From Andalucia godoyi (Eukaryota; Discoba; Jakobea; Jakobida; Andaluciidae), in NCBI GenBank assembly GCA_009859145.1, contig VRVR01000027.1, positions 62,001 through 126,000 on the forward strand: a stretch of DNA of 64,000 nt, read 5' to 3'. The notes under the pieces were generated by a model. The model worked only from the letters and a program-made list of their open reading frames with translations. It ran no database searches and was not told the origin of the DNA. This document shows, in pieces, positions 50,301-58,713 of the stretch. The stretch's first letter is position 1; each line of letters starts with the position of its first letter. A program made the position numbers and the translations under genes.

Positions 50301-50855
50301 AGAAACCCCGGCAGAAAAGCCAGCAGCTCCAACCACCGTCCACGATCCTCCGCTGTACTTCATCACCGTCGCTTTGGTCGAGCTTGCAGAGTCCGTGTAC
50401 GCAACGTATGGTACTCCAGATCCATCGAAAGCAAGACTGTTATAGGAGGTGCTCCCGGCAGAAAAGCCCGCAGCACCAACCACTGTCCATGATCCCCCGC
50501 TGTACCTCATCACTGTCGCTTTGTACGAGCTTGCAGAGTCCGTGTACGCAACGTATGGTATTCCTGATCCATCGATAGCAAGATCGATGCTCTGGGCGTC
50601 CCCGGCAGAAAAACCAGCAGTTCCAACCAGTGTCCACGATGTCCCATTGAACTTCATCACCGTCGCTTTGTTGCCGTTTGGAGCGTCCCGATACACAACA
50701 TATGGTGTTCCTGATCCATCGATCGCAAGACTGGTATATAAGGCACCCCCGGCAGAAAAGCCAGCAGTTCCAACCACACTCCACACACCGTTTTCCAACC
50801 CCTGCGCCAAACAGAACACTGTGCACAACACGTACGGCACCAGTAAAAATCTCAT
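47325..50855 (-). CDS. Large type I surface protein: propeller-like repeats, GCC2/GCC3-type Cys-rich repeats, one TM
   Basis: 1176 aa from ATG 50855. The frame runs further upstream across the N gap only because N codons are open. Residues 1-19 are a signal peptide (MRFLLVPYVLCTVFCLAQG). Residues 20-260 hold five nearly identical 49-aa repeats (core GFSAG, then LA-x-DGSG-x-PYV, then ATVM) that look like beta-propeller blades. Residues about 263-750 are roughly 20 units of about 25 aa, of the form C-x2-G-x(Y/F)...C-x2-C, the GCC2/GCC3 or TNFR-like pattern. A beta-rich Ser/Thr domain follows (750-1010), then one membrane helix (about 1016-1038, IAAIVVVPVLVLGALVGGIMF), KRRK, and an acidic tail of 135 aa. 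An adhesion or sensing role at the cell surface is likely. The ligand is unknown. Confidence 0.88.
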   Translation of the reverse strand: MRFLLVPYVLCTVFCLAQGLENGVWSVVGTAGFSAGGALYTSLAIDGSGTPYVVYRDAPNGNKATVMKFNGTSWTLVGTAGFSAGDAQSIDLAIDGSGIPYVAYTDSASSYKATVMRYSGGSWTVVGAAGFSAGSTSYNSLAFDGSGVPYVAYTDSASSTKATVMKYSGGSWTVVGAAGFSAGVSYYTSLAFDGSGVPYVAYTDSASSTKATVMKYSGGSWTVVRAAGFSAGNTEWTSLAIDGSGVPYVVYQDYANSYKATVMRVTCPPGTAGQNGQDCTICVTGTYSASFGALNCTSCSTGTYNPLSGANSSSSCFECPQGSYSSSVGSSQCILCGTGTFGTTTGANSSTTCISCNAGSYSAANGSSACTLCAAGTYSNVSGGSSSAVCTTCPTGTSSNVTGANSSTTCVACAIGSYSSQNGWSTCSLCAAGTFGNTTGATSSSSCYACPAGSFSAVSGSAACTLCPAGTFGNTTGGSSAQSCHACAPGSFGSSAGAANASACLLCPVGSYSTAIGSTSCTLCAAGTSNNATGSASSSACSSCSTGGYSTAAGSAACTLCSAGTFNPNSGSTTNASCVLCPAGTYNPNNGSTSSTACISCAVNSYSSSPGSATCTACSTGQCAPAVGSTSCGACTCAPGQYRVSATTCAQCPAGTWQSLPDQSSCYYCPFGQASSVVGANNVSVCTPCDAGRYPASGSASCVQCSPGWFAPGPGNSGCGPCPAGTYTGAYASGACDACSAGTYSITASPYCTPCSSGVSSVDRAPRCNVYNVSETALAPTEVSLLSSDWQCTSHQMSSSNSSLAVYATWNRQILTMETFASCNVSTFETLPTASSRGEPLSLALNVTTLTSASAWFVQSAKCFVCMRGSAAGSAWIALSETEVVAENSETPVGVIAPGQPKFISTPPFAIPGARTVEITLTVSGGTVDAYLSTSNPSPSSASWEVMQRIESTTATLSILASGPVYVGLFNPTALSPAPVLLSVRSSGSQPTVTLSYVVRSSSPSSSDGSGSASLAPGDIAAIVVVPVLVLGALVGGIMFWKRRKSAAEPLSAGIAMLEMRSDGGEYGFPCETGSESSPVIDASSVMMVDAEAAPEEFKVVTGDSETAAFAMTGAAGECNEDPAAFNDEEHSDNGSEVPGDSVGTRLVVNEHAELPERDGEQPVELGDLGADDDVT
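50060..50800 (-). repeat. Five 147-150-bp tandem repeats within the surface protein gene
   Basis: The word GGCAGAAAAGCCAGCAG and its close variants recur at about 50160, 50310, 50457, 50607 and 50752, 147-150 bp apart. Adjacent units differ by only a few bases, so they arose by recent tandem duplication or are kept alike by gene conversion. Copy number may vary between strains. Confidence 0.9.
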
Positions 50856-50914
50856 TTTCGGTTTTGAAAAGGAAACGTAAAAATGAAATATGCTACTGGA
50901 GAACGAAATATATG

Positions 50915-50980
50915 NNNNNNNNNNNNNNNNNNNNNNNNNNNNNNNNNNNNNNNNNNNNNNNNNNNNNNNNNNNNNNNNNN
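50915..50980. other. Assembly gap (66 N)
   Basis: Unknown bases 60 bp upstream of the surface protein start. The promoter or 5' leader of that gene is therefore incomplete. Confidence 1.
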
Positions 50981-51451
50981 AATGTTCTTCATGTAGCAAC
51001 TGGCAAAAGGAACGGGAAAGATGGGAAAATATGAAAGCTGGCAATCCGGGGAAAGGAGAATGAAAATGACGCTCAAAGGGCAACACGAGATGCAGCTGTG
51101 CCCGACACTCGGAACAATGCTGCCGATCCTGTTTAGCGTGCAACCAAACTCGGGCTGGGCCATTTCAGTTGACTGCTAAATAAGGCGATTCGTGGTCTGT
51201 TCAAAGGACTCAAGGTGGTGCATTCCGAACATCCGTGCTGCACAAGTGGACCTCTGCAGTCAGGCTTTTTCCTTCGTTTTTGTAAGAACAGTTTGGTTTG
51301 ATAGCTTCTTTGGGCGATTTGCGGTTGCCGTTGCTAAGACTTGTGTTGACGGTGTCGGAGGGCGGGAAAATCCAAGAATATTTTGCCTGCTCAGCCGGAT
51401 TCACGAACTGCGCAGCTTGCCAGCAGATTGGTGACAACCACGATAAAATGC

Positions 51452-51850
51452 ATGTCTGTGTCCCAGCAGGAAGCTGTCGCAGCAAAGTGGTCGGGTGGTA
51501 GAGAACGATGCTCATTCGGCCACGACACCTCGTACAGCCTCAGTTTTGCTTCATTTTCTTGTTGTGGTCCTTGGATGTTGGTACCAGCTACACCTGCGCA
51601 GCTTATCGAATCTTTGGAGCGACAAGCAGAACCAGAATGGAAAGTCGAAGAAGAAGATGCGGAAATGGCTGTCCTCTTTGCAGCTGCGTACCGCTTGCTG
51701 TTCGACAGTTCGAGTGAGGATGAGGAAGATGATGACCGCGAAGAAAGTCTCCCATGTTTTGGCCGTGGTCGAACCCTGTTGAGAGACACTGTCGGTGGAC
51801 TTGGCTGTGTGTGGGCGTTGGATCGTGACGCCATTCACGCGTTGCTCTGA
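51452..51850 (+). CDS. Hypothetical acidic protein, 132 aa
   Basis: The frame is open from 51383 on TTG; the first ATG is at 51452. The central part is Ala-rich and then very acidic (FAAAYRLLFDSSSEDEEDDD), a profile seen at the N-termini of some PIF/Harbinger transposases. The following bases, in other frames (FEQLCETL near 51903), look like the next segment of such a protein. If so this is a decayed fragment. The call is weak and the protein may be unrelated or not expressed. Confidence 0.25.
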   Translation: MSVSQQEAVAAKWSGGRERCSFGHDTSYSLSFASFSCCGPWMLVPATPAQLIESLERQAEPEWKVEEEDAEMAVLFAAAYRLLFDSSSEDEEDDDREESLPCFGRGRTLLRDTVGGLGCVWALDRDAIHALL

Positions 51851-52109
51851 GATAAACATCCTGTCGCATAGAAAAGGTTGTTCGCATGTGCCCAAATACT
51901 TTTGAACAATTGTGTGAAACGCTTGCTGTCGTGACAACCTTTCATGTACCCTCTTACGGGTGCGTCCGCGAACAGGTTTATGCTCATCGTCTTCCGCATT
52001 GTATTGGCATTTTAGAAAGGACTGCTGTCAAAGTCTTTCGGGCGAGCCCAGTGTACCGAAGAGCTGGCTATGATGGATTTAAGGACAAATCGAGTGTAAT
52101 GACCGTGGG

Positions 52110-53143
52110 TTCACAACTTTCGTTCGATGCGGGATTCCGGGTAGAGAGCATGATTCTTCGGCTCTACAGGTGTCCGCACTGTAGGATCTGCGTGCACATT
52201 ATTGTCTTTTTGTTGCGTGGACAATTTCGAACCTTCAAACAGTCAGATGGGTACGTGCAGTTTCGCGGATGGCAGACTGACCGATTTCGAAATACTCTCA
52301 GAAGAATCAAGTTCTTGCGTGGCTACGAGTCCCGAGAATGCGACGAAGCGACTGCGCGTTTCCAATTTCGAGGCACAGAATATGGAGCGCCACTTCCAGG
52401 GAATCCAATCGTCGAATCCATTTTCAGCAACGGAAGACCCGTGGATCATGAAGAAGCTTTGCGATGGGAGAATGTGCACATTCAATCGAGCCTCCTAACG
52501 TCTATGACGAAGGAACGATGTATCGCATTCGACCCTCCTCTGTTTCCCGGTGAATGTGCAGTTTTCACTCTGGATGACTGGAGCAGTCAGTGGTCTTTGG
52601 ACTTGTTGGCAGTCGTCAGCCGCATTTTTCGGTTCCGGGTCGTAATCGGTGTTCCGTCGGATTCTGTCCTGGACGGAGACCGGTGTTAATTCCAGAATTG
52701 TCCTGGCTTCAATATGGATCGGTTTGTTTCGACTCCGCGGTGAAGGTTGTTTTCTGCTATCCGATTGCACATCCACGTACCATCGCGTTGCAGAGGTCGT
52801 TGCTCATTCACATGTTCGTTTCCGAACCGTCTGCCATAACGTCTTCTCGTTCTGGTCATTCTGTCCAGTCCATCCGGAGTGTCAATTCTGGTGCAGGATT
52901 ACAACAGAATTGCGATTTTTCACGTGCTCCAGGATATGCTTTACTCTCAGGATTTCTCCAATGGATCGGAAATGACACGAACTCTCGTCCCAGCACTGTT
53001 TCCGGCAGTTGGAATGCTGGATAAGGATTTAACATTCAAGTTTACTTTCTCCCTGGGGCCAATCTCGGATCCGTTCCGGACGTTTTTCCGGCGCCCAGTC
53101 TGGAATTCGCTGACAGAAAGTTTTCCTTTGCTGTCCATTTTTT
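52110..53143 (+). pseudogene. Frameshifted duplicate of the SPRY-like membrane protein
   Basis: Translated pieces align over nearly the whole length with the intact protein at 13985-15016. TFKQSDGYVQFRGWQTDRF matches TFKQSDRYLQFRVWQTDRF, then PGRNRCSVGFCPG is identical, and FSLGPISDPF at the end is identical. A one-base loss near 52590 shifts the frame after PGECAVFTLDDW, and a second shift near 52890 moves the last part into a third frame. The N-terminal anchor is degraded and no in-frame start is left. The copy lies on the opposite strand, 37 kb away. Inactive as a full protein. Confidence 0.9.
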
Positions 53144-53825
53144 GATGTTTTTGTTGATGCAGTCTTTCAGCTTTTGGTTGACAACGAGTTTTGGATCAAT
53201 GTGACATGTCGATTTCGCGCAGACAACAACATCTGTGCTTCTCCTTGTTCTTATGTACCAATCTGCAATCGAGACTGCAATTGGAACTCTCTGGGAACTC
53301 TCCGGGCACGTCCCGCAGGGTTGTTCCTTCACTTCGACGTTCTTCTGCAAGAGCCGCTTGCAGTTTGTAGATCTTGGTGAGAAACAGTTGCGAGGGAAGA
53401 GAATCAAGGACGTTATCATTGTAGGCTAGCAGCAGGAGTTAATGACCAATGAAAATGAAGGATCGGGCACTGAAATGAGTTTCTCGTCTGAACACAGTTG
53501 CAGTTTGGTTGCATAAATGAAGTGGATGAAAGACAGAGAGAAAGGATACAGGTAGCAGTGATTCAAAAACTAAACAGGGCGCTTGCGCGATGAAAAAAAA
53601 CAACAACAAATGACGCTGTGCAATCGTGGAAAGTTCTCTGACCCCGAGGCAGACTCGCAGTCCATTGATCGAGGCACTGCCGGTCTGCTGCACTGGGCTT
53701 TTCTTGACGCAGGATGTTCTGAATTCGCATGTGCATAAAGTCCGCCCACAACATTACCGCTGGATTCCTGTTTTTCAATCTGTCGAACTAACGTTCAAAC
53801 TTTCTGTTCAGAGTTTATAGGAAAA
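53144..53825. other. Intergenic, nothing recognised
   Basis: Spacer between the SPRY-like pseudogene and the end of the P2-type ATPase; only chance frames seen. Confidence 0.5.
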
Positions 53826-56800
53826 CTACGACATGTACCATACCCGATGAAAAAAGACGCGGGTGGAGCTGACGATGAGGCATCCCAATGCGACGAACAG
53901 CAGTACCAAAGCAACCTGTCCAAACGAAAGCGGGACGAGAGAAAGGAACACAGACACAAAAGGAAGAACGAATGCTGCAAACACAAACAGCATGGCTGCT
54001 AGAGTCCAAAGCGCCCAGTTGCGGTACCCAGACCGCGACACGGGGTCCTTGAAAACGGAAACCATGGCTCGAAGGTCGCAAGAACACCGAAACGTGATTG
54101 GCGAGTCCACTTGCGCAATAATGAGAGCTGCAAACACATGGACAATCATCCATCCGAGGAAAACAGCAGACTGCGCTCGCTCGTGCCCTTCTCCGGACCG
54201 GCAGTGCGAGGTGTCAAAATTGCAACCAGTCATGAAGGAAAAGATGATGGTAAAGAAGAAGCCGAATGCGCAAGCCGCCACAATTTTCCCCAGAAACCTG
54301 ACTTGGAAAAGGAGCGGATAGACGTGCGGTCCGCGAAGAGCAAAGGACGGATCGATCGGCATGAACAGAAAGGACAGAGAAGCACCGACATCCATGAATG
54401 CCTCGGCAACGATGAGGTGCGTCGAGTGGAATGGAGAACCGACTCCTGCCACAATGCAAACCGCAAAGGCAAACGCGATTGCAATCTTCGCCGCCAGATA
54501 AAAGATGATGGCCTTGAACAAGTTGACGTAGAGTCGGCGGCCTGCTCGAATGGATTCTGCAACCGATGCAATATTATTATCTGCCAGAACGACCGACGCT
54601 ACTTCCTTCGCAAGGTCCGCAGAATTCAGTCCCATTGCGATACCGACATCAGCGTCCTTCAGCGAGGGCACGTCGTTCAGTCCGTCTCCCGCAACGATGA
54701 TTCGGTGCCCGGCGTCTCGAAGCATCCGCACCAGTGACAGCTTGACGTCGGGTGTCGCTCGCGCAACTCCTACGATCGCTCCCTTATGATTCGTGACTTG
54801 GTGTTCAGAACCAGGAACTCGGTCCTTCAACGCGTTCACGACCTGCGAAAGACTGTCGATCAGGAACGCGTTGAAAGACATTTCTGTGTCTCCAGAGTGA
54901 GTGGAAAATGACAGCAGAACAGCATGACAGTCCAGTACAAAGGGCCCAATTCCAGCTTCCGTGAGGACAGACAGGTCGGCATGTCGCTCGGGCTGCTTGA
55001 CGAGAGTACCGAGAGCTGATTGCACTGTGCGTGAATGGTCCCCAGACACAACAACCACGTGAACTCCTGCGGAGCGAATCCAGTCCACGGCATTCGCAGC
55101 GTCGTCTCGCAGAGGATCTTCAAACATGAGAAAGCCAAGAAAGACAAACGACCCATCCTGGCAACGGTCCCGGAGAAAATCCGTCAAGCTCTCTTCAGCA
55201 CCGACAAGCGCCCCATTCTCCGCGCGGATCTCAAGATGCATCGGAAACCGAGTGTCTTGCTGTGCGAGGGCGATAAGACGGAATCCTCGACCTGCAAGAG
55301 AAGACACATAAGACAAAATAAGGGCCTTTGTATGCGAACCCAAGGCGACGTCGCCTTCCGTCTCCGTGCGAAGTCTGCCGCATTTCGCAACAACATCTTC
55401 TGGAGCTCTTTTGATGAGGAGTGAAGCTGACAAACCGGCTTTGGAGTCCGAATCGGCCGAGGATTGTGAAGACGTGTGCTGGAACGCAAGAAGTCTTCCA
55501 CGAAGTCGTTCATACTGAGAAACAAGCGCCGGTGAAATATCGCTTGCTCCCACCACAGTCCTCAGAGTGGCCAGCAAGGACTCGCTCGAGTTCCCGTTCA
55601 TCGAGGATGCTGACTGCAGGGCCGCAAACACGGCGTCATCGAATGGATCTTGAAACTGGACATCCCTGATTGAAAATTCACCAGCGAGCACGTCGGTGAG
55701 GTAGCTCAAATCGGCGGACAAGAGAGCCCATGCATCCAGCAACGAGCCAGTCGGAACGCCTGCCTCGTTCACAACAGACTTTGTGATCTCTTCTGAAGCC
55801 GCCGCGGCATTCAGTTCATGAGAGGAAGCAACCGAAAACTCAGGAAAGTCCAGCAATTTTTTGAACGTGACTGCTTTTGCAAGACTCAGCTTGTTCTCGG
55901 TGAGCGTGCCGGTCTTGTCAGAAAAGAGAACGCTGCAGGAAGCAATGGCCTCTACCGACTGCACTTGCTTCATTATGATGTTGTGGCTCTTTGACAATGC
56001 GTACGCTCCTACTGCCAACACCGATTTGATCAGCAACGGAAGTTCCTCGGGAATTGTCACAAACGCAAGACTGAGAGACGAGAGCAGCGCTACTTTCCAC
56101 GATGCATCGGTTAGAAACAACAAGCCGAAGAAGACAGCCACAGAAAATGATACGGCACACAGAGAGAATCGGAAAGCAAACTTCTTCATGATTTGCTGCA
56201 GCGGTGTCTTTTTCGGTTTCGACACGTCACTGAGGCACTTTCCGAGCTGGCCAACTCGCGTGGAGCCGCCTGTTGCGTACACGACCCCGACTCCTGATCC
56301 CTTGACGACTGACGAACCAGCAAGCAGCACATTTCGAGGAACATAGTCCGAGAACGAAGGGTCAGTTCTTGCGTCCAGCACATTCGGATGCCCCTGCGCA
56401 GCATCCAGTGTCGGATCGAAAGACGCAGATTTCGCAATTGGTTCAGATTCTCCGGTCAGCAGAGCCTCTTCCACCTCCAGACCCGTCGAAGAAAAGAGTC
56501 TGACATCGGCACCCAGCCTCTGTCCGGCTTTCAAAACCAGGATATCCCCAAGCGTGATTTCCGACGATTCGACCTTCATCAACGCACCATTTCGTCGAAC
56601 CATTCCCATCGGTTTCACCGTGCACCGCAGCAAATCAACTGCCGCCTTTGACCGTCGTTCGTTCCAGACCTCAATGCAAATCACTGCACCTATCATCACA
56701 CTCACGAACAACGCCTCTCCGATTTCTGCGAGTGCAAAATACAAAACGGCAACAAACAGAAGCAGGATAATCATCGGCTCTCTGACTTCTTTCACAAACA

Positions 56801-57149
56801 CCTGGAAAAAAGTCTTTTGGATTGGAATGTCCCCCGGAAGGATATTCGGTTCAAGCACCCCAATTCTCTTGACTACCTCCTCCACAGACAACCCTTTGGC
56901 CGAGTCCGTTCGCAGCCTAGTGCACAGCACAAACACAGACTCTCTGGAAGCATCCTCTGCCGAAATCGTAGGAAGCAGCGGTGATTCCCCAAGTAAACTC
57001 GTCTGATTTGCACTGTTGGCGATGTTGGCACTGGAATCGTCGTTGGCATTGGAAGCAAGTCGATTCGCATTTTCCAACAGCTGCGTGCCGTCTTCTTCAT
57101 CATTTTCGTTATGACTGCCATATGCACGGTACAAAAGATCACTCATCAT
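53826..57149 (-). CDS. P2-type cation-transporting ATPase (Ca2+-ATPase-like)
   Basis: 1107 aa from the first of two adjacent Met codons; the longer frame opens on TTG. A polar N-terminal region of about 90 aa leads into a P2 cation-ATPase N-domain (GLSVEEVVKRIGVLEPNIL). Then come helices 1-2, actuator LTGESEP near 230, the TM4 ion-site motif IPEELP near 363, DKTGTLTENK near 407, GDGLNDVPSLKDADVGIAMG near 820, and six C-terminal helices. IPEELP replaces the PEGLP of classic SERCA/PMCA pumps and is found in a group of largely prokaryote-like P2 ATPases. Calcium or another divalent ion is likely but not certain. All catalytic motifs are intact. It should act at plasma, vacuolar or other internal membranes. 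Confidence 0.92.
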   Translation of the reverse strand: MMSDLLYRAYGSHNENDEEDGTQLLENANRLASNANDDSSANIANSANQTSLLGESPLLPTISAEDASRESVFVLCTRLRTDSAKGLSVEEVVKRIGVLEPNILPGDIPIQKTFFQVFVKEVREPMIILLLFVAVLYFALAEIGEALFVSVMIGAVICIEVWNERRSKAAVDLLRCTVKPMGMVRRNGALMKVESSEITLGDILVLKAGQRLGADVRLFSSTGLEVEEALLTGESEPIAKSASFDPTLDAAQGHPNVLDARTDPSFSDYVPRNVLLAGSSVVKGSGVGVVYATGGSTRVGQLGKCLSDVSKPKKTPLQQIMKKFAFRFSLCAVSFSVAVFFGLLFLTDASWKVALLSSLSLAFVTIPEELPLLIKSVLAVGAYALSKSHNIIMKQVQSVEAIASCSVLFSDKTGTLTENKLSLAKAVTFKKLLDFPEFSVASSHELNAAAASEEITKSVVNEAGVPTGSLLDAWALLSADLSYLTDVLAGEFSIRDVQFQDPFDDAVFAALQSASSMNGNSSESLLATLRTVVGASDISPALVSQYERLRGRLLAFQHTSSQSSADSDSKAGLSASLLIKRAPEDVVAKCGRLRTETEGDVALGSHTKALILSYVSSLAGRGFRLIALAQQDTRFPMHLEIRAENGALVGAEESLTDFLRDRCQDGSFVFLGFLMFEDPLRDDAANAVDWIRSAGVHVVVVSGDHSRTVQSALGTLVKQPERHADLSVLTEAGIGPFVLDCHAVLLSFSTHSGDTEMSFNAFLIDSLSQVVNALKDRVPGSEHQVTNHKGAIVGVARATPDVKLSLVRMLRDAGHRIIVAGDGLNDVPSLKDADVGIAMGLNSADLAKEVASVVLADNNIASVAESIRAGRRLYVNLFKAIIFYLAAKIAIAFAFAVCIVAGVGSPFHSTHLIVAEAFMDVGASLSFLFMPIDPSFALRGPHVYPLLFQVRFLGKIVAACAFGFFFTIIFSFMTGCNFDTSHCRSGEGHERAQSAVFLGWMIVHVFAALIIAQVDSPITFRCSCDLRAMVSVFKDPVSRSGYRNWALWTLAAMLFVFAAFVLPFVSVFLSLVPLSFGQVALVLLFVALGCLIVSSTRVFFHRVWYMS

Positions 57150-57626
57150 GTTTTCGGAAAGTCGATTTCGTACAAACAATGAATGTTCAGGCTGATTTCT
57201 GTGCTCACGGTCAAAGAGCTTTGTCAGAAATCGGGAAAGCTTGATCTTTACGCACGTTTTTTGGTCTGGCGACAGGCCGACAGCGCATTCGAGTCATTGC
57301 GAAATACAGTATGATGTGCTCAAACATCGAATAGTGATGACTTCCGTTTCAACCCTGCTTTTCGCTTTCACAATCAGTTTTGAAACACAACAACGTGATC
57401 AGAGGCAATGTGCGTTCATGGAGAGTATTCTGGACAACACTTTACCTTCACAACGGCAATTCTCGAGATCAGTGGCTAATTCACGACCGCACTCAAACGA
57501 AGAGATCCCAAATTGGAACTTCAAGCAAAGTCCAATGGTGACCTGCTTGACGTGCGCATAACACTATAAGCGATGCCAGGCAGTCTGCCACGATTTCTTT
57601 TTTTGATTTTCTGAAAAACCCAAACC

Positions 57627-57917
57627 ATGGTATTCCCTGTTCACCCGCATTTCAATTGGAGGCTGATCTCCCAGAAAGTCAAAGAGACTCCCGAGATCAT
57701 CCCACTGGCATTTGCTGTGGCGACCGCCCACTTGCTCGGCTTGTCATTCGGCTATCACAAGCTTTTTCATGGATGGGACGTGCATCCCGAATTTAAAAAG
57801 ACCGACCCGTTTCCCATGATGAAGATCCACTCGGTTGACGAAGCCAAGTTTCACTGGACTCAAATTCATACTTGGAAAACAAGAATCTTCGACGGTGAGC
57901 GAGATCGCACTGTGTGA
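57627..57917 (+). CDS. Small protein, possibly NDUFA4/B12D-like respiratory subunit
   Basis: 96 aa from ATG. One hydrophobic segment (PLAFAVATAHLLGLSFGYHKLF) is preceded by PEIIP and followed by DVHPEFKKTDPF, which resembles the P-x2-PL...Y-x2-R/K...DV-x-W/K layout of NDUFA4 (MLRQ) and plant B12D proteins of mitochondrial complex I or IV. The C-terminal 40 residues are polar with several Trp and His and have no clear counterpart. It is divergent from the P2-ATPase with a 477-bp spacer. Assignment by eye and tentative. Confidence 0.6.
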   Translation: MVFPVHPHFNWRLISQKVKETPEIIPLAFAVATAHLLGLSFGYHKLFHGWDVHPEFKKTDPFPMMKIHSVDEAKFHWTQIHTWKTRIFDGERDRTV

Positions 57918-58713
57918 TGAACTTACAGTCAACGTTTCAGTCGATCCTGGTGGTTGATATATATCGCTTTCTCTTTGCGCTCGTTGCGTTTGCCAAGCAT
58001 TTTCAATTAAACCACCGTATTTCTTGAATCGTTTACATTATGGAGTTTGAAAGAGCAGTGCTCTTTCAAAACTGTTGCACTTCAGGACAGGCAAAACAGC
58101 ATCAGGACAAGCTACTGAACAGACTGCATCACACCAAGAAAAATGTTTCGGCTTACCTATTTCAACCATAGCGGTAATGCAGGTACATTTTCCTACTCCC
58201 AGACTGAAGTACCGTTCATGAGCACGTTCCAAGTATCCAGGTTACATCTCTCGTCACACTTCGGGCGGAGCGTTGTGCCAGAGCCAGCCTATCAATTGCA
58301 ATCGTCCTGACGTCGAGTGGCTGTTTATGATTTGAGTTCTGCCTTGTTGAATGAGAACTTCTCATCCAACCTTGAGCTTCGGTCTTGAACAAAATTTGCT
58401 TTGCCGCTTTGAGGAAATCAGACAGTCCCACGATCTTTGAGAACTTTTTTGTACGTGTTTGCAGAACACAGTCTATTTATGGAGGAGCCGTACGTGCAGA
58501 ATCTTCAATTGGACGAACGGCAGTTCCACTTCCACTTGTCCAGGAATGCTCTCGCATTTCGTTCTCGACGCAAGTTGCCAGCCTTCGCAGCTATTTTTCT
58601 GTTCTGCCTGATGAAATTCGAACTGCAGTTTCGTCTTCCGCACTTCTGCCTTTGCATTTCCGCCTAGAATCACTCTTCTCTCTCATGTCGATAAGGGTCA
58701 GAAGCTTCATTCA
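57918..58713. other. Spacer before the second regulator
   Basis: Plus-strand frames at 58385-58753 (TTG only) and 58437-58667 overlap and show no domain. They may be leader sequence or an unrecognised 5' exon of the Zn2Cys6 gene that follows. Confidence 0.4.

Noticed and set aside
51886-52110. Harbinger-type transposase segment
   Set aside because: FEQLCETL and nearby words are suggestive, but the frame is broken and the match is too short to call.
57337-57561. 74-codon frame from ATG with a short hydrophobic start
   Set aside because: Could be a small secreted protein, but there is no supporting feature; it lies in the promoter between two divergent genes.
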